Origin: Gammaproteobacteria bacterium
Lineage (GTDB): Bacteria > Pseudomonadota > Gammaproteobacteria > Chromatiales > Chromatiaceae
Assembly: GCA_025458675.1 (NCBI GenBank)
Contig: JALORY010000005.1
Coordinates: forward strand, 1-40,777
Direction of reading: 5' to 3'
DNA length: 40,777 bases
Part shown: positions 23,775 through 31,959 of the stretch, one piece after another
Numbering within the stretch: the first letter of the stretch is position 1
Layout: every line of letters begins with the position of its first letter
Notes under the pieces: generated by a model
Database searches by the model: none
What the model was told of the DNA's origin: nothing
What the model saw: only the letters and a program-made list of their open reading frames with translations
Position numbers and translations under genes: made by a program

Positions 23775-25224
23775 CGTCGTTGTGCTCGTCGAGAAGGCCG
23801 CGGACTGGCGGCCGGAGTTTCCCGCGGTGCGGCTCGCGACCGCGCGGGAGTACCTGACCGAGCCGAGCTTCGCGGACCGCGGCGGCCTCATGGTGATCAA
23901 CCTGTGCCGCAGCCAGCAGTACCAGAGCACCGGCTACTACTGCTCGCTGCTCGGCGAGGCGCGCGGCCACCGCGTGATCCCCTCGGTGCGAACCGGGCAG
24001 GACCTGCGCCGCCCCGCCGCGTTCGCGCCGCGCTACGGGCTCGACGCCCCGGTCCGCCGCTTCCTCCGGGGCCTCGAGAGCGACCGCTACCGGCTCGAGG
24101 TGTACTTCGGCGACACGACCGAGCCCGCGTTCGAGGATCTCGCGCGCGAGGTGTTCGACACCTTCCGCGCGCCGCTCCTGCGCGTCGAGTTCCGGCGCGA
24201 GGGCAACTGGCGCATCCACGCCGTGCACGTCCAGTCGCTGCACCGGCTGCCCGCATCGGGGCGCGAGGCCTTCGGCGCGGCGCTCTCCAAATACCTCGCC
24301 CGGCGCTGGCGCGAGCCGCCGAGCCCCCGGCGCTACCGCTACGACCTCGCGATCCTGCACGACCCCGAGGAGACGATGCCGCCGTCGAACCGGCGCGCGA
24401 TCAAACGCTTCATCGAAGCGGGGCGGAAGGCGGGCATCGACTCCGAGCTCATCACCCGCCGCGACTTCGCGAAGCTCGCCGAGTTCGACGGCCTGTTCAT
24501 CCGGGTCACGACGCAGGTGAACCACTACAGCTACCGGTTCGCGCGGCGGGCGGAGCGCGAGGGCATGGTCGTGATCGACGACCCGCTCTCGATCCTGCGG
24601 TGCAGCAACAAGGTCTACCTGGCCGAGCTGCTGCGCCGCAACCGCATCCCGACCCCGCCCTCGGTGGTCCTCGCCCCGGGCGGGCTGGACGCGGCCGAAC
24701 AGGTCTGCGGCTATCCGGTGGTGCTCAAGGTGCCGGACGGCTCCTTCTCGCGCGGGGTGTTCAAGGCGGAGAGCCCGCAGCAGCTCGAGGCGAGGGCGCG
24801 CGAGATGTTCGAGCACTCGGAGCTCATCCTGGCGCAGGCCTTCACCTACACGGACTTCGACTGGCGCGTCGGCGTCCTCAACCGCGAGCCGCTCTACGTC
24901 TCGCAGTACTTCATGGCGAAGCGGCACTGGCAGATCGTCAAGCACGGTTCCACCGGCTCGCGGCTGGCGGGCGGCTCGACGACGATGCGGGTGGAGGACG
25001 CGCCGCCCGAGGTGGTGAAGACCGCGCTCAAGGCCGCGAACCTGATCGGCGACGGGTTCTACGGCGTCGACCTCAAGCAGTCGCCCGACGGCACCGTGGT
25101 GGTCATCGAGGTGAACGACAACCCGAGCATCGACGCGGGCGTGGAGGACGAGGTGCTGGGCGACCGGCTCTACGAGCGGGTGATGCAGGAGTTCCTGCGC
25201 CGCCTCAGTGATATTTCTCCGTGA
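23767..25224 (+). CDS. RimK-like ATP-grasp ligase with N-terminal RLAN-type domain
   Basis: 485 residues from GTG 23767, overlapping the previous stop. The N-terminal part (about 1-200) matches the RimK-like ligase N-terminal domain (NLCRSQQYQSTGYYCSLLGEARGH). The ATP-grasp part (about 255-480) shows NKVYLAELLRRNRIPTP, YPVVLKVPDGSFSRGVFKAE (phosphate-binding loop) and VIEVNDNPSIDAG (metal binding). RimK-type ligases join a carboxylate to an amine, for example adding glutamate to a protein C-terminus. With the GNAT/C39 partner it may modify or make a peptide; no precursor peptide was found nearby. Its 3' end overlaps the convergent fpr gene by 20 nt. Confidence 0.88.
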   Translation: MADVVVLVEKAADWRPEFPAVRLATAREYLTEPSFADRGGLMVINLCRSQQYQSTGYYCSLLGEARGHRVIPSVRTGQDLRRPAAFAPRYGLDAPVRRFLRGLESDRYRLEVYFGDTTEPAFEDLAREVFDTFRAPLLRVEFRREGNWRIHAVHVQSLHRLPASGREAFGAALSKYLARRWREPPSPRRYRYDLAILHDPEETMPPSNRRAIKRFIEAGRKAGIDSELITRRDFAKLAEFDGLFIRVTTQVNHYSYRFARRAEREGMVVIDDPLSILRCSNKVYLAELLRRNRIPTPPSVVLAPGGLDAAEQVCGYPVVLKVPDGSFSRGVFKAESPQQLEARAREMFEHSELILAQAFTYTDFDWRVGVLNREPLYVSQYFMAKRHWQIVKHGSTGSRLAGGSTTMRVEDAPPEVVKTALKAANLIGDGFYGVDLKQSPDGTVVVIEVNDNPSIDAGVEDEVLGDRLYERVMQEFLRRLSDISP

Positions 25225-25948
25225 TGACGTGACCGGGCTCGCGGCGCCGGTGCCGCCTGAGCCCGCGTGCCTCGAGCGCCTTGAGCGAGTCGGCGATGAG
25301 CCCGGAGTTGCCGCACACCATGACGTTGGAGGTCTCCGGCGAGAGCGGGAGGCCGGCGCGCTCCTCGAGACGGCCGTCGGCGATGGCGTCGGGAATACGC
25401 CCGGTCAGGGCGAAGTCGGTGGCCTCGCGGCTCACGAAGGGCACGAAGCGGAACTGCCCTGGGTGCGCGGCTTCCAGGGCGCCGAACAGGTCGCGGTAGG
25501 CGAGGTCGGCGGCACGGCGCGCCGCGTGCACCACCACGATCCGTTCGAAGCGCCGCCATGGCGCCTCGGTCCGCAGGATCGAGACGAAGGGCCCCACCCC
25601 CGTGCCGGAGGCGAGCAGCCAGAGGTGCGGTCGGTCGGGCACCTCGGCGAGCGTGAGGAAGCCGTTCGGTTCGGCCACCACCCACAGCCGGTCGCCCGCC
25701 TCCATGGCCGCGAGCCGCGGGGTCAGCGGGCCCTCGGGCACCGTGTTGAAGTGGATCTCGACCAGCGGGTCGGTCGGCGCGTTGACGTAGGAATACGCGC
25801 GCCCGACGCGCTCGCCGTCGATGTCCAGAGCGATCTTGGTGAACTGCCCGGCCTCGAATCCCGCCACCGGCGCGTCGATCCGCACCGAGTAGAGCTCGTC
25901 GTTCCAGCGGATCTTCTCGACCACCTTCCCCTCGACCCAGGTCTGCAT
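25205..25948 (-). CDS. fpr: Ferredoxin/flavodoxin-NADP+ reductase
   Basis: 247 residues (E. coli Fpr 248). It moves electrons between NADPH and ferredoxin or flavodoxin through FAD. The FAD motif GRAYSYVNAP (about 49-58), the NADP-site LASGTGVGPFVSI (about 112-124) and the C-terminal VMVCGNSGLIADSLKALE are all visible. The C-terminal HVITEKYH ends in an aromatic-plus-His pair as in bacterial Fpr. ATG 25948 has GGGAG 8 nt upstream; a GTG one codon earlier is the alternative. Single-gene unit. A possible electron source for the iron-sulfur proteins in this window, but no link is shown. Confidence 0.92.
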   Translation of the reverse strand: MQTWVEGKVVEKIRWNDELYSVRIDAPVAGFEAGQFTKIALDIDGERVGRAYSYVNAPTDPLVEIHFNTVPEGPLTPRLAAMEAGDRLWVVAEPNGFLTLAEVPDRPHLWLLASGTGVGPFVSILRTEAPWRRFERIVVVHAARRAADLAYRDLFGALEAAHPGQFRFVPFVSREATDFALTGRIPDAIADGRLEERAGLPLSPETSNVMVCGNSGLIADSLKALEARGLRRHRRREPGHVITEKYH

Positions 25949-26002
25949 CACACGAGCTCCCGCCGAATCAGGCTAGGGGAGATGGGGCCGGGGGCGGCGG
26001 CT

Positions 26003-26473
26003 TCAACCCTGGCCGGCGCGCTCGTCGCCCGCGGCGTCCACGGGGGGCTCGCCGCCCATCGCCGCCACGGCCCAGCCCAGCACCCGCCGCAGGCGCGTGT
26101 TGAGCAGGGCGTGGGCCCGCGCTGCGGTCACCCAGCGGTATTCGTGGTGCTCGGGCCGGCCGAGGTCGGGGTTGATGCCGAGCGTCACGTGCGGGCTCGG
26201 CGTGCGCGCGACGTAGTAGCGTGCGACCTTGCCGTGCGCGTAGGGCTCCGTCTCGCAGAAGCCCTCGCCCCAAGGAAAGTCGAGCTCGCCGATGCCCGCC
26301 TCCTCGCGGGTCTCGCGCAGCGCCGCGTTGAGCGGGCTCTCGCCCTGTTCCACGTGACCCTTCGGGAAGTCCCAGTAACGATAGCTGCGCAGCAGCAGAA
26401 AGCGCGGGCCCAGCGCCGTCTCGCGCACCACGATCACGCCTGCCGACAGGTTGGGGCTCGCGCCGTCGCTCAC
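26003..26473 (-). CDS. Nudix hydrolase, dinucleoside-polyphosphate type
   Basis: 156 residues. The Nudix box is complete: Gly39, Glu45, then RETREEAG (53-60). The YWDFPKGHVEQGES context is that of diadenosine tetraphosphate and related hydrolases. The GTG start at 26473 overlaps the TGA of the methyltransferase gene upstream (GTGA), so translation is coupled. The C-terminal tail (about 20 residues) is Ala/Gly-rich and poorly conserved in appearance. It could also be an RNA pyrophosphohydrolase-like enzyme. The substrate is not provable from sequence. Confidence 0.82.
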   Translation of the reverse strand: MSDGASPNLSAGVIVVRETALGPRFLLLRSYRYWDFPKGHVEQGESPLNAALRETREEAGIGELDFPWGEGFCETEPYAHGKVARYYVARTPSPHVTLGINPDLGRPEHHEYRWVTAARAHALLNTRLRRVLGWAVAAMGGEPPVDAAGDERAGQG

Positions 26474-27153
26474 GGCTTGCGGAACCTCAGGAAAAAACTC
26501 TCGCGCAGCAGCGGCTCTTCGCCTGCGTAGCGGAAGCCGGCGAGCTCGACCTCGTGGATCACCTGCTCGCGCCCGGCCCGGACGTGGTGCAGCACCCACG
26601 CGCTCGCGACCTCCGGGTCGCGCCGGAAATCGACGATCACCAGCTCGCCCGCCGGACGGAGCGCCTCGTGGATCGAGCGCAGCATGTCCGCGGGGTGCTC
26701 GAAGTGGTGGTAGGTGTCGGCGACGAAGACGAGGTCCACGCTGCCCGGCGGCAGGAGCGTCGAACGCTGCGTGTTGACGATGCCCTGCACGTTCTGGAGG
26801 CCCAGCGCGCGCGCGCGGTCCTCGATCGCCCGGACGAAGGTCGACGCGACGTCGACCGCGTAGACCCGTCCGCCGGGCGCCACCGCGCGGGCGAACAGCT
26901 CCGTGTAGAGACCCGTGCCGGCGCCGACGTCGGCCACGCGCATCCCGGGCTGCAGCGCCAGCGCCGCCAGCACCGCCTGGCGGCGGTCGTAGAGCTCCCG
27001 GCCAGGCCGCTCGAAGGCCTCGACCCAACGCCCGTGGTCCGGGGAGGCGAACGGTGCGTTGACGTGCGGGTCGGCGCCCGGCGCCATCGCGGCCGCCCGG
27101 CCCGCGGCGAGCAGCAGCGCGAGGAGCGGCAGGATCCGGCAGCGCGAGGTCAT
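26470..27153 (-). CDS. Exported class I SAM-dependent methyltransferase-like protein
   Basis: 227 residues. The N-terminus MTSRCRILPLLALLLAAG ending in RAAA (about residue 22) reads as a Sec signal peptide. The mature part has the methyltransferase motifs RVADVGAGTGLYTELFA (about 70-86), VYAVDVASTFV and a later VDLVFVADTYHHFEHPAD. SAM is not present in the periplasm, so an exported methyltransferase is unusual, although signal-peptide versions of this fold do occur in proteobacteria. A cytosolic start further in is possible but no ATG or GTG with a good ribosome site was seen. The ATG at 27153 was chosen because the longer start adds only a low-complexity Pro-rich stretch. Confidence 0.75.
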   Translation of the reverse strand: MTSRCRILPLLALLLAAGRAAAMAPGADPHVNAPFASPDHGRWVEAFERPGRELYDRRQAVLAALALQPGMRVADVGAGTGLYTELFARAVAPGGRVYAVDVASTFVRAIEDRARALGLQNVQGIVNTQRSTLLPPGSVDLVFVADTYHHFEHPADMLRSIHEALRPAGELVIVDFRRDPEVASAWVLHHVRAGREQVIHEVELAGFRYAGEEPLLRESFFLRFRKP

Positions 27154-27250
27154 GGGCTCGGGTCGGGGCGGAGACGGCGTCGGGTGGCCCGCCATCTATA
27201 CGATGCCGTCGCAGACCTGGCAACGCCGCCCGCACGGGCCGGATCGCCGC

Positions 27251-27982
27251 TCACGACGCCTCCCGCGTGCGGACGATCCCGGCGAAGCGGCGCAGCACCG
27301 ACGCGCTCTCGGGCGTGGGCGGCAGCGCGGCGCACAGCGCGTCGGCGTCGCGCCCGAGGGTCGCGAGCAGCGGCCGGAACAGGTCCACGTAGGCCGGCAT
27401 GATGGCCGCCTCGAATTCCGGGTGGAACTGCACGCCCCAGGCGCTGCCGAGGCGGAAGGCCTGGTGCGCCTCGAGGGCGCTGCGCGCGAGCAGGGTGGCG
27501 CCGGGCGGGAGCCGGCTCGCCGCCTGGCGGTGGCTCACGCAGCCGGGGAACCGCGCCGGCAGGCCGCCGAGGAGCGGGTCGTCGCCGGCGGCGCCGAGCA
27601 GCTCCACGTCGACGACCCCGACCTCGACGCCGTGCGGGCTCCATCCGGCCGCGCCGCCCAGGGCCTGCGCGAGCAGCTGGTGGCCGAAGCAGATGCCGAG
27701 GACAGGCCGCTCCGCGGCCGCGGCGGCGCGCAGCCAGGTCGCGGTCGACTGCATCCAGGGCGTTCTGTCCGTGACCATCGCCGCCGAGCCCGTGACCACG
27801 GCCCCCGCGATCTCTGCGGGCGGGGGCAGCGCCGCGCCCTGGTGCACCGGCACGATCGCCGCCCGCTCGGCGGACCAGCCCATGCCGGCGAGGATCCAGT
27901 CCTCGTAGTCCCCGGCGACGAAGGCGAGGGCCGGCGGCTTGGTCCCGGTCTTGACGATGACGAGTGGCGGTTCGTTGGCCAT
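27251..27982 (-). CDS. Class I glutamine amidotransferase (GMP synthase-like domain, stand-alone)
   Basis: 243 residues. The catalytic Cys98 is in [16 protein letters not shown], and the His-Glu pair is in [10 protein letters not shown], so the triad is complete. These free-standing class I amidotransferase-like proteins act as glutamine or related amide hydrolases, such as gamma-glutamyl-polyamine hydrolase (PuuD-like). Substrate not assigned; PuuD-like, GMP-synthase-like or another amide are all possible. ATG 27982 is the start. It is divergent from htpX. Confidence 0.85.
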   Translation of the reverse strand: MANEPPLVIVKTGTKPPALAFVAGDYEDWILAGMGWSAERAAIVPVHQGAALPPPAEIAGAVVTGSAAMVTDRTPWMQSTATWLRAAAAAERPVLGICFGHQLLAQALGGAAGWSPHGVEVGVVDVELLGAAGDDPLLGGLPARFPGCVSHRQAASRLPPGATLLARSALEAHQAFRLGSAWGVQFHPEFEAAIMPAYVDLFRPLLATLGRDADALCAALPPTPESASVLRRFAGIVRTREAS

Positions 27983-28043
27983 GGGCGGCGTTTCCGCGGG
28001 GGGAAGACGGGCTCGCAGGGCGGGTCGCCGTCACGCCGGCGTG

Positions 28044-28073
28044 CTTGAAAAGCGCCGGCCGGACCAGCATCTT
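28044..28073 (+). promoter_or_regulatory. Candidate heat-shock (sigma32-like) promoter of htpX
   Basis: CTTGAAA (28044-28050) matches the sigma32 -35 consensus. CCAGCATCTT (28064-28073) follows after 13 nt and resembles the CCCCAT-type -10 with an inserted base. htpX is under heat-shock or envelope-stress control in E. coli. The ATG lies 52 nt downstream. Confidence 0.45.
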
Positions 28074-28124
28074 ACCGCGGCGGCGTGGCCGCATCGCTCA
28101 CGCGTTCAGAGGGCAATTCGCATC

Positions 28125-29012
28125 ATGAAGCGCATCTTCCTGTTCCTTGCCACCAATCTCGCCGTCCTCGCCGTCATCTCGGTGACCTTCCGGCTGCTCG
28201 GCATCGACCGGGCGCTGTCGCAGGGCGGCTACATGGACATGGGCACCTTGCTCGTGTTCTCGGCCGTCATCGGCTTCGCCGGCGCGCTCGTCTCGCTCTT
28301 CTTGTCGAAGACGATGGCCAAGCGCGGCATGGGCGTGCAGATCATCGAGGAGCCGCAGACCGAGGCCGAGCGCTGGCTCGTCGAGACGGTGCGCCGCCAG
28401 GCCAAGGAGGCGGGCATCGGCATGCCCGAGGTCGGCTACTTCGAATCGCCGGACCCGAACGCCTTCGCGACGGGCTGGAACAAGAACAACGCACTGGTCG
28501 CGGTCAGCACCGGCCTTTGGAACAACATGAACCGCGACGAGGTCGAGGCCGTCCTCGGCCACGAGGTCAGCCACGTCGCGAACGGCGACATGGTGACGCT
28601 CGCGCTGATCCAGGGGGTGGTGAACACCTTTGTCGTGTTCCTCGCCCGCATCGTCGGCATGGTGGTGGACAGCTTCCTGCGGCGCGGCGAGGAGAGCAGC
28701 GGCCCCGGCATCGGCTACTTCGTGACGTCGCTGATCGCCGAGCTGGTGCTCGGCGTCCTCGCGTCGGTGATCGTGATGTGGTTCTCCCGCCAGCGCGAGT
28801 TCCGCGCCGACGCGGGCGGTGCGACGCTCGCCGGGCGGCAGAAGATGATCGACGCGCTCAAGGCGCTGCAGCGCGCCCACGACCCGCACAGCCTGCCGTC
28901 CGAGCAGTTCGCCGCCTTCGGCATCTCGGGCGGGGCGGGGCGCTTCGGCAAGCTGTTCATGACGCACCCGCCGCTGGAAGAGCGGATCGCCGCCCTCGAG
29001 CAGGGCCGCTGA
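28125..29012 (+). CDS. htpX: Membrane zinc metalloprotease HtpX
   Basis: 295 residues (E. coli 293). HtpX degrades misfolded membrane proteins at the inner membrane, alongside FtsH. Four membrane helices: about 4-24, 40-60, 155-180 and 205-225. The zinc motif HEVSH is at 146-150, after [14 protein letters not shown] (104-117). The third ligand Glu lies in [13 protein letters not shown]. The C-terminal [14 protein letters not shown] is conserved. ATG 28125 was chosen; the Met-Lys-Arg-Ile start matches the family. The upstream region between htpX and the divergent amidotransferase (142 nt) has a heat-shock-like promoter candidate. Confidence 0.95.
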   Translation: MKRIFLFLATNLAVLAVISVTFRLLGIDRALSQGGYMDMGTLLVFSAVIGFAGALVSLFLSKTMAKRGMGVQIIEEPQTEAERWLVETVRRQAKEAGIGMPEVGYFESPDPNAFATGWNKNNALVAVSTGLWNNMNRDEVEAVLGHEVSHVANGDMVTLALIQGVVNTFVVFLARIVGMVVDSFLRRGEESSGPGIGYFVTSLIAELVLGVLASVIVMWFSRQREFRADAGGATLAGRQKMIDALKALQRAHDPHSLPSEQFAAFGISGGAGRFGKLFMTHPPLEERIAALEQGR

Positions 29013-29037
29013 CCGGGGGCTGCACCCCGACGAGGGC

Positions 29038-29066
29038 GAAGACGCCGGCCGCGGGCCGGCGTCTTC
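29038..29066. terminator. Strong 13-bp hairpin between convergent htpX and HIT-like gene
   Basis: GAAGACGCCGGCC (29038-29050) pairs perfectly with GGCCGGCGTCTTC (29054-29066) around a GCG loop. It fills the gap between the two stops and ends 1 nt before the minus-strand gene. No T run, but its strength and position suggest two-way termination. Confidence 0.6.
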
Positions 29067-29067
29067 G

Positions 29068-30129
29068 TCAGCGGGGTCGACGGGGCGCGGCCTGGGCGAG
29101 CTCGACGCGCACGTCGTCCGCGTGGAGCCGCTGCAGGTCGTCGACGTCGAAGCAGGTGAAGCCGCCCGCGATCTCGTACCAGGCGAGGCCGCCCACCCAG
29201 GGCGCGTGGCGGACTGCGCCCTGGAAGACGCGCGCGACCAGATAGATCCTGCCCGGGCGGTACAGCAGGTTGTAGGGCCGGTTGGCGGCGTGCAGCGCCT
29301 CGATCGCCCGCCACGCGCGCCCACAGTCGTCGTGCACGTCGCAGGCCGCCGGGTAGACGGCGGCTCCCCCGTTGTGCGCCCAGGCGTGGTCCTCGATCGG
29401 CAGCGGCTCCGGTCGGACGAAGGTCTGGAAGTGCAGGTGGTTGACCGACGCCCCGGCGCCGTAGGCGTTGTAGCCGAGCCCGGCCCCGGGAAGCGACCGT
29501 CCGAGCGTCGCGACGAGCTTCCAGGCGTGCGCGTGGTCGTCCTCCGTCAGCAGCTGCGGTCGCCGCGCGGCCGGCTCCGGCACCCAGATCCCGTGCAGGT
29601 CGACGAAAGGGAACTTGTTGTAGTAGAGGCCGCCCAGCCGCCCGGCCAGTTCCCCTTCCCACAGCAGCTCGCGCCGCAGGAAGGGCTTGTCGAAGTGGAA
29701 GCCGTCGGGGGCGAAGGGGGCGGACACCGCGTCGATGCGCGCGGCGGTTGCCCGTGGCGGGCGGAACGACCGCAGGACGTTGAACTGCAGCTCCCAGGGC
29801 CCGGCTCGCCGATACGCCGTGGTGGGCAGTCCCTCGATGCCGATCGCGGCCAGCTTGAGAAAGACCAGGAGGTCGTCGGGCGGCTCGGCGATCGGCCGCC
29901 CCCGTCGCAAGGCCTCGCGGCAGCGCTCGGCGAGCTCCTCGAAGCGCAGCGCGAGCCGCGGCGCGAGCAGGTGGTGCAGATGCGGGTCGAAGCTCGCGTT
30001 GGCCAGCGCGAGGATGAAGGTGCCGAGACCGGGCTCCGCGATGAGTCGCGCCAGGCCCTCGACGAAGACGGTGCGGAAGCTCTCGGGGCTGCGAAAGGGC
30101 GCCGGCAGCTCGGGCACGCGACGTTCCAC
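29068..30129 (-). CDS. HIT/GalT-superfamily protein, possibly nucleotide-sugar phosphorylase-like
   Basis: 353 residues. About residue 230 the motif VNHLHFQTF gives the HxHxQ active site seen in GalT and in GDP-hexose phosphorylases; a true HIT site would have a third His. Before it, YNKFPFVDLHGIWVPEPAA and TEDDHAHAWKLV resemble the substrate-binding part of that group. The remaining N-terminal part (1-120) is helical and not recognised. The enzyme type is inference from the active site; the substrate is unknown. It is the second gene of a short unit with DUF2788 upstream (10 nt). Confidence 0.72.
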   Translation of the reverse strand: MERRVPELPAPFRSPESFRTVFVEGLARLIAEPGLGTFILALANASFDPHLHHLLAPRLALRFEELAERCREALRRGRPIAEPPDDLLVFLKLAAIGIEGLPTTAYRRAGPWELQFNVLRSFRPPRATAARIDAVSAPFAPDGFHFDKPFLRRELLWEGELAGRLGGLYYNKFPFVDLHGIWVPEPAARRPQLLTEDDHAHAWKLVATLGRSLPGAGLGYNAYGAGASVNHLHFQTFVRPEPLPIEDHAWAHNGGAAVYPAACDVHDDCGRAWRAIEALHAANRPYNLLYRPGRIYLVARVFQGAVRHAPWVGGLAWYEIAGGFTCFDVDDLQRLHADDVRVELAQAAPRRPR

Positions 30130-30139
30130 GGCGACCTCC

Positions 30140-30340
30140 TCAGAGCCCCATGAAGAGGACCATCGCCTCCTTGGCGATGAACCCGATCATGCCGACGGCG
30201 AGGACGACAAAGAGCATGATCGTGCCGAACTTGCCGGCTTTGGAGTCGCGGGCCAGGCGCCAGATGATGAACAGCATGTAGCCGATCAGCACCCCGCAAC
30301 CGACGTAGAAGGAAATCGCCTCGAACCTCTCGATGTCCAT
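30140..30340 (-). CDS. DUF2788-like small membrane protein
   Basis: 66 residues with two membrane helices: YVGCGVLIGYMLFIIWRLA and GTIMLFVVLAVGMIGFIA, joined by the basic loop RDSKAGKFG. That arrangement is the DUF2788 family of small proteobacterial proteins of unknown function. ATG 30340 was chosen, as it starts MDIERFEAISFY; upstream in-frame sequence is low-complexity. It precedes the HIT-like gene by 10 nt. No specific function can be given. Confidence 0.82.
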   Translation of the reverse strand: MDIERFEAISFYVGCGVLIGYMLFIIWRLARDSKAGKFGTIMLFVVLAVGMIGFIAKEAMVLFMGL

Positions 30341-30408
30341 GTCGCGTCCCGGGGTAGGCTGGCGCGCGCCGCGCGCGGCGGGACTATAGCCGCCGGCCCG
30401 CGCCTGTG

Positions 30409-30669
30409 TCATGGCCTGGTGCCGTCGTCCTGACCCGGCGGCCCTGGCGGATCGGGCACCGGGTCGTAACCTCCCTCGTGCCAGGGGTGGCAGCGCGCCA
30501 CGCGCCTGAGCCCGAGCCAGAGCCCGCGCAGGGAGCCGTGCTTCTCGATCGCCTCGATCGTGTAGGCGGAGCAGGTCGGAAAGTACCGGCAGTTGTGGCC
30601 GAGGAACGGGCTCACCAGCGCGCTGTAGCCGCGCACGAGGAGCAGCAGAGCGCGCTTCAGCACGTCCAC
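30409..30669 (-). CDS. yidD: Membrane protein insertion efficiency factor YidD
   Basis: 86 residues, typical size. YidD assists YidC in placing proteins in the inner membrane. The full signature is here: [17 protein letters not shown], then [19 protein letters not shown] (Cys27, Cys33) and [24 protein letters not shown]. In most gammaproteobacteria yidD sits between rnpA and yidC; here it follows zur, which is unusual placing. GTG 30669 starts only 1 nt after the zur stop (30671), so the two are probably co-transcribed. Confidence 0.93.
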   Translation of the reverse strand: MDVLKRALLLLVRGYSALVSPFLGHNCRYFPTCSAYTIEAIEKHGSLRGLWLGLRRVARCHPWHEGGYDPVPDPPGPPGQDDGTRP

Positions 30670-30670
30670 C

Positions 30671-31123
30671 TCACCGCGCCGCTCCGGCGCAGCGGGCGCA
30701 CCGCCCCTGTATCTCCACCACGGGGTGCTCCGCGGCGAACCCGCTTGCGTCGGCCGCCGCGAGGACCGAGCGGCTGACCGCCAGGTCTTCGACCTCGTGC
30801 ACGGCGCCGCAGTCCCGGCAGATCAGGAACTGCCCGGCGTGCAGCTCGCCGGGGTGGTCGCAGCCGACGAAGGCGTGGAGGGTCTCGATCCGGTGCACCA
30901 GGCCGTGGGCCACCAGGAACTCGAGGGCCCGGTAGACGGTTGGCGGGCCGGCGCCGCCGCCCTCGCGGCGCAGTGCGTCGAGCAGCTCGTACGCGCCCAG
31001 CGGCCGGCCCGCGCGCAGCACGAGCTCGAGCACGCGGCGCCGCTGGGCCGTCAACCGCGCCCCGCGTGCGTGGCAGATGGCCTCGGCGCGGTCCAGGGTG
31101 GCGGCGATCTGCGGGCCGTCCAT
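30671..31123 (-). CDS. zur: Zinc uptake regulator Zur (Fur family)
   Basis: 150 residues. Zur is a zinc-sensing repressor of zinc uptake genes. The helix-turn-helix ([13 protein letters not shown], then YELLDALR and [10 protein letters not shown]) is followed by [14 protein letters not shown] and two structural zinc pairs, CRDC (about 101-104) and CARC (about 144-147). The Zur versus Fur call rests on the znuBCA genes beside it. ATG 31123 is 1 nt after the znuB stop; longer in-frame extension overlaps znuB and was discarded. Znu genes and zur form one minus-strand unit with zur last. Confidence 0.9.
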   Translation of the reverse strand: MDGPQIAATLDRAEAICHARGARLTAQRRRVLELVLRAGRPLGAYELLDALRREGGGAGPPTVYRALEFLVAHGLVHRIETLHAFVGCDHPGELHAGQFLICRDCGAVHEVEDLAVSRSVLAAADASGFAAEHPVVEIQGRCARCAGAAR

Positions 31124-31124
31124 C

Positions 31125-31952
31125 TCAGCCGCTCCCGCGGGGCAGCAGCTGCCGCGCCAGCGTGGAGAGCAGGTAGGCCCCACCGGCGAGGACGATGATG
31201 GTCGGTCCGGCGGGCAGGTCGGGCGCGTACGACAGCGCGAGCCCGGTCGACGTCAGCGCAGCGCCGAGCGCGACGGCGAGCACCATCATGCGGCCGAGCG
31301 TCGCCGCGTACTGCGTGGCGATGGCGGCCGGCAGGGTCAGGAGGGCGATGACCAGGATGAGCCCGACGACGCGGATCAGCAGCACCACGGTCAGTGCCAC
31401 GAGGCAGAGCAGCAGGAGGTACAGGAAGGTCACGGGCAGGCCGCGCAGGCGGGCGAACTCCTCGTCGAAGGCCACCGCGAGCAGCGGCCGGTACAGCGCG
31501 AGCACCGTGCCGACGAGCACCGCGTCGAGCGCCGCCATCAGCCACAGGTCCTCCCGCGGCACCAGCAGGATGTTGCCGAACAGGTAGCTCATGAGGTCCA
31601 CCCCGTAGCCGGGCGTGCGCGCCAGGAACAGCACGCCGACGGCCATTCCGACGGCCCACAGGGCCGAGATCAGGGTGTCCTCGTGCTCGCGGAAGCGCAG
31701 CGTGATCCAGCCGATGACGAGCGCCGACGCGACCGCGGCGAGCAGCGCGCCGAGCATCGGGTCGTGGCCGTAGTAGAGCGCCGCGCCCATGCCGCCGAGG
31801 ACCGTGTGGGCGATGCCGCCGGCGAGGAAGCCGATGCGCTTGACCACGACGTAGGTGCCCATGATCCCGCAGCCGACGCTGGCGAGCAGGCCGGCGGCGA
31901 GGGCGGACTGCAGGAAGCCGTGGCTGGCGAGGGCGCTGAAGAACTCGGTCAC
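31125..31952 (-). CDS. znuB: Zinc ABC transporter permease ZnuB
   Basis: 275 residues with about eight or nine membrane helices, the ABC-3 permease fold for zinc and manganese. The segment GIMGTYVVVKRIGFLAGGIAHTVLGG shows the family motif (about 25-50). Together with ZnuC and ZnuA it brings zinc across the inner membrane. GTG 31952 is 7 nt after the znuC stop; its own stop is 1 nt before zur. Confidence 0.93.
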   Translation of the reverse strand: MTEFFSALASHGFLQSALAAGLLASVGCGIMGTYVVVKRIGFLAGGIAHTVLGGMGAALYYGHDPMLGALLAAVASALVIGWITLRFREHEDTLISALWAVGMAVGVLFLARTPGYGVDLMSYLFGNILLVPREDLWLMAALDAVLVGTVLALYRPLLAVAFDEEFARLRGLPVTFLYLLLLCLVALTVVLLIRVVGLILVIALLTLPAAIATQYAATLGRMMVLAVALGAALTSTGLALSYAPDLPAGPTIIVLAGGAYLLSTLARQLLPRGSG

Positions 31953-31959
31953 GGTGCGC

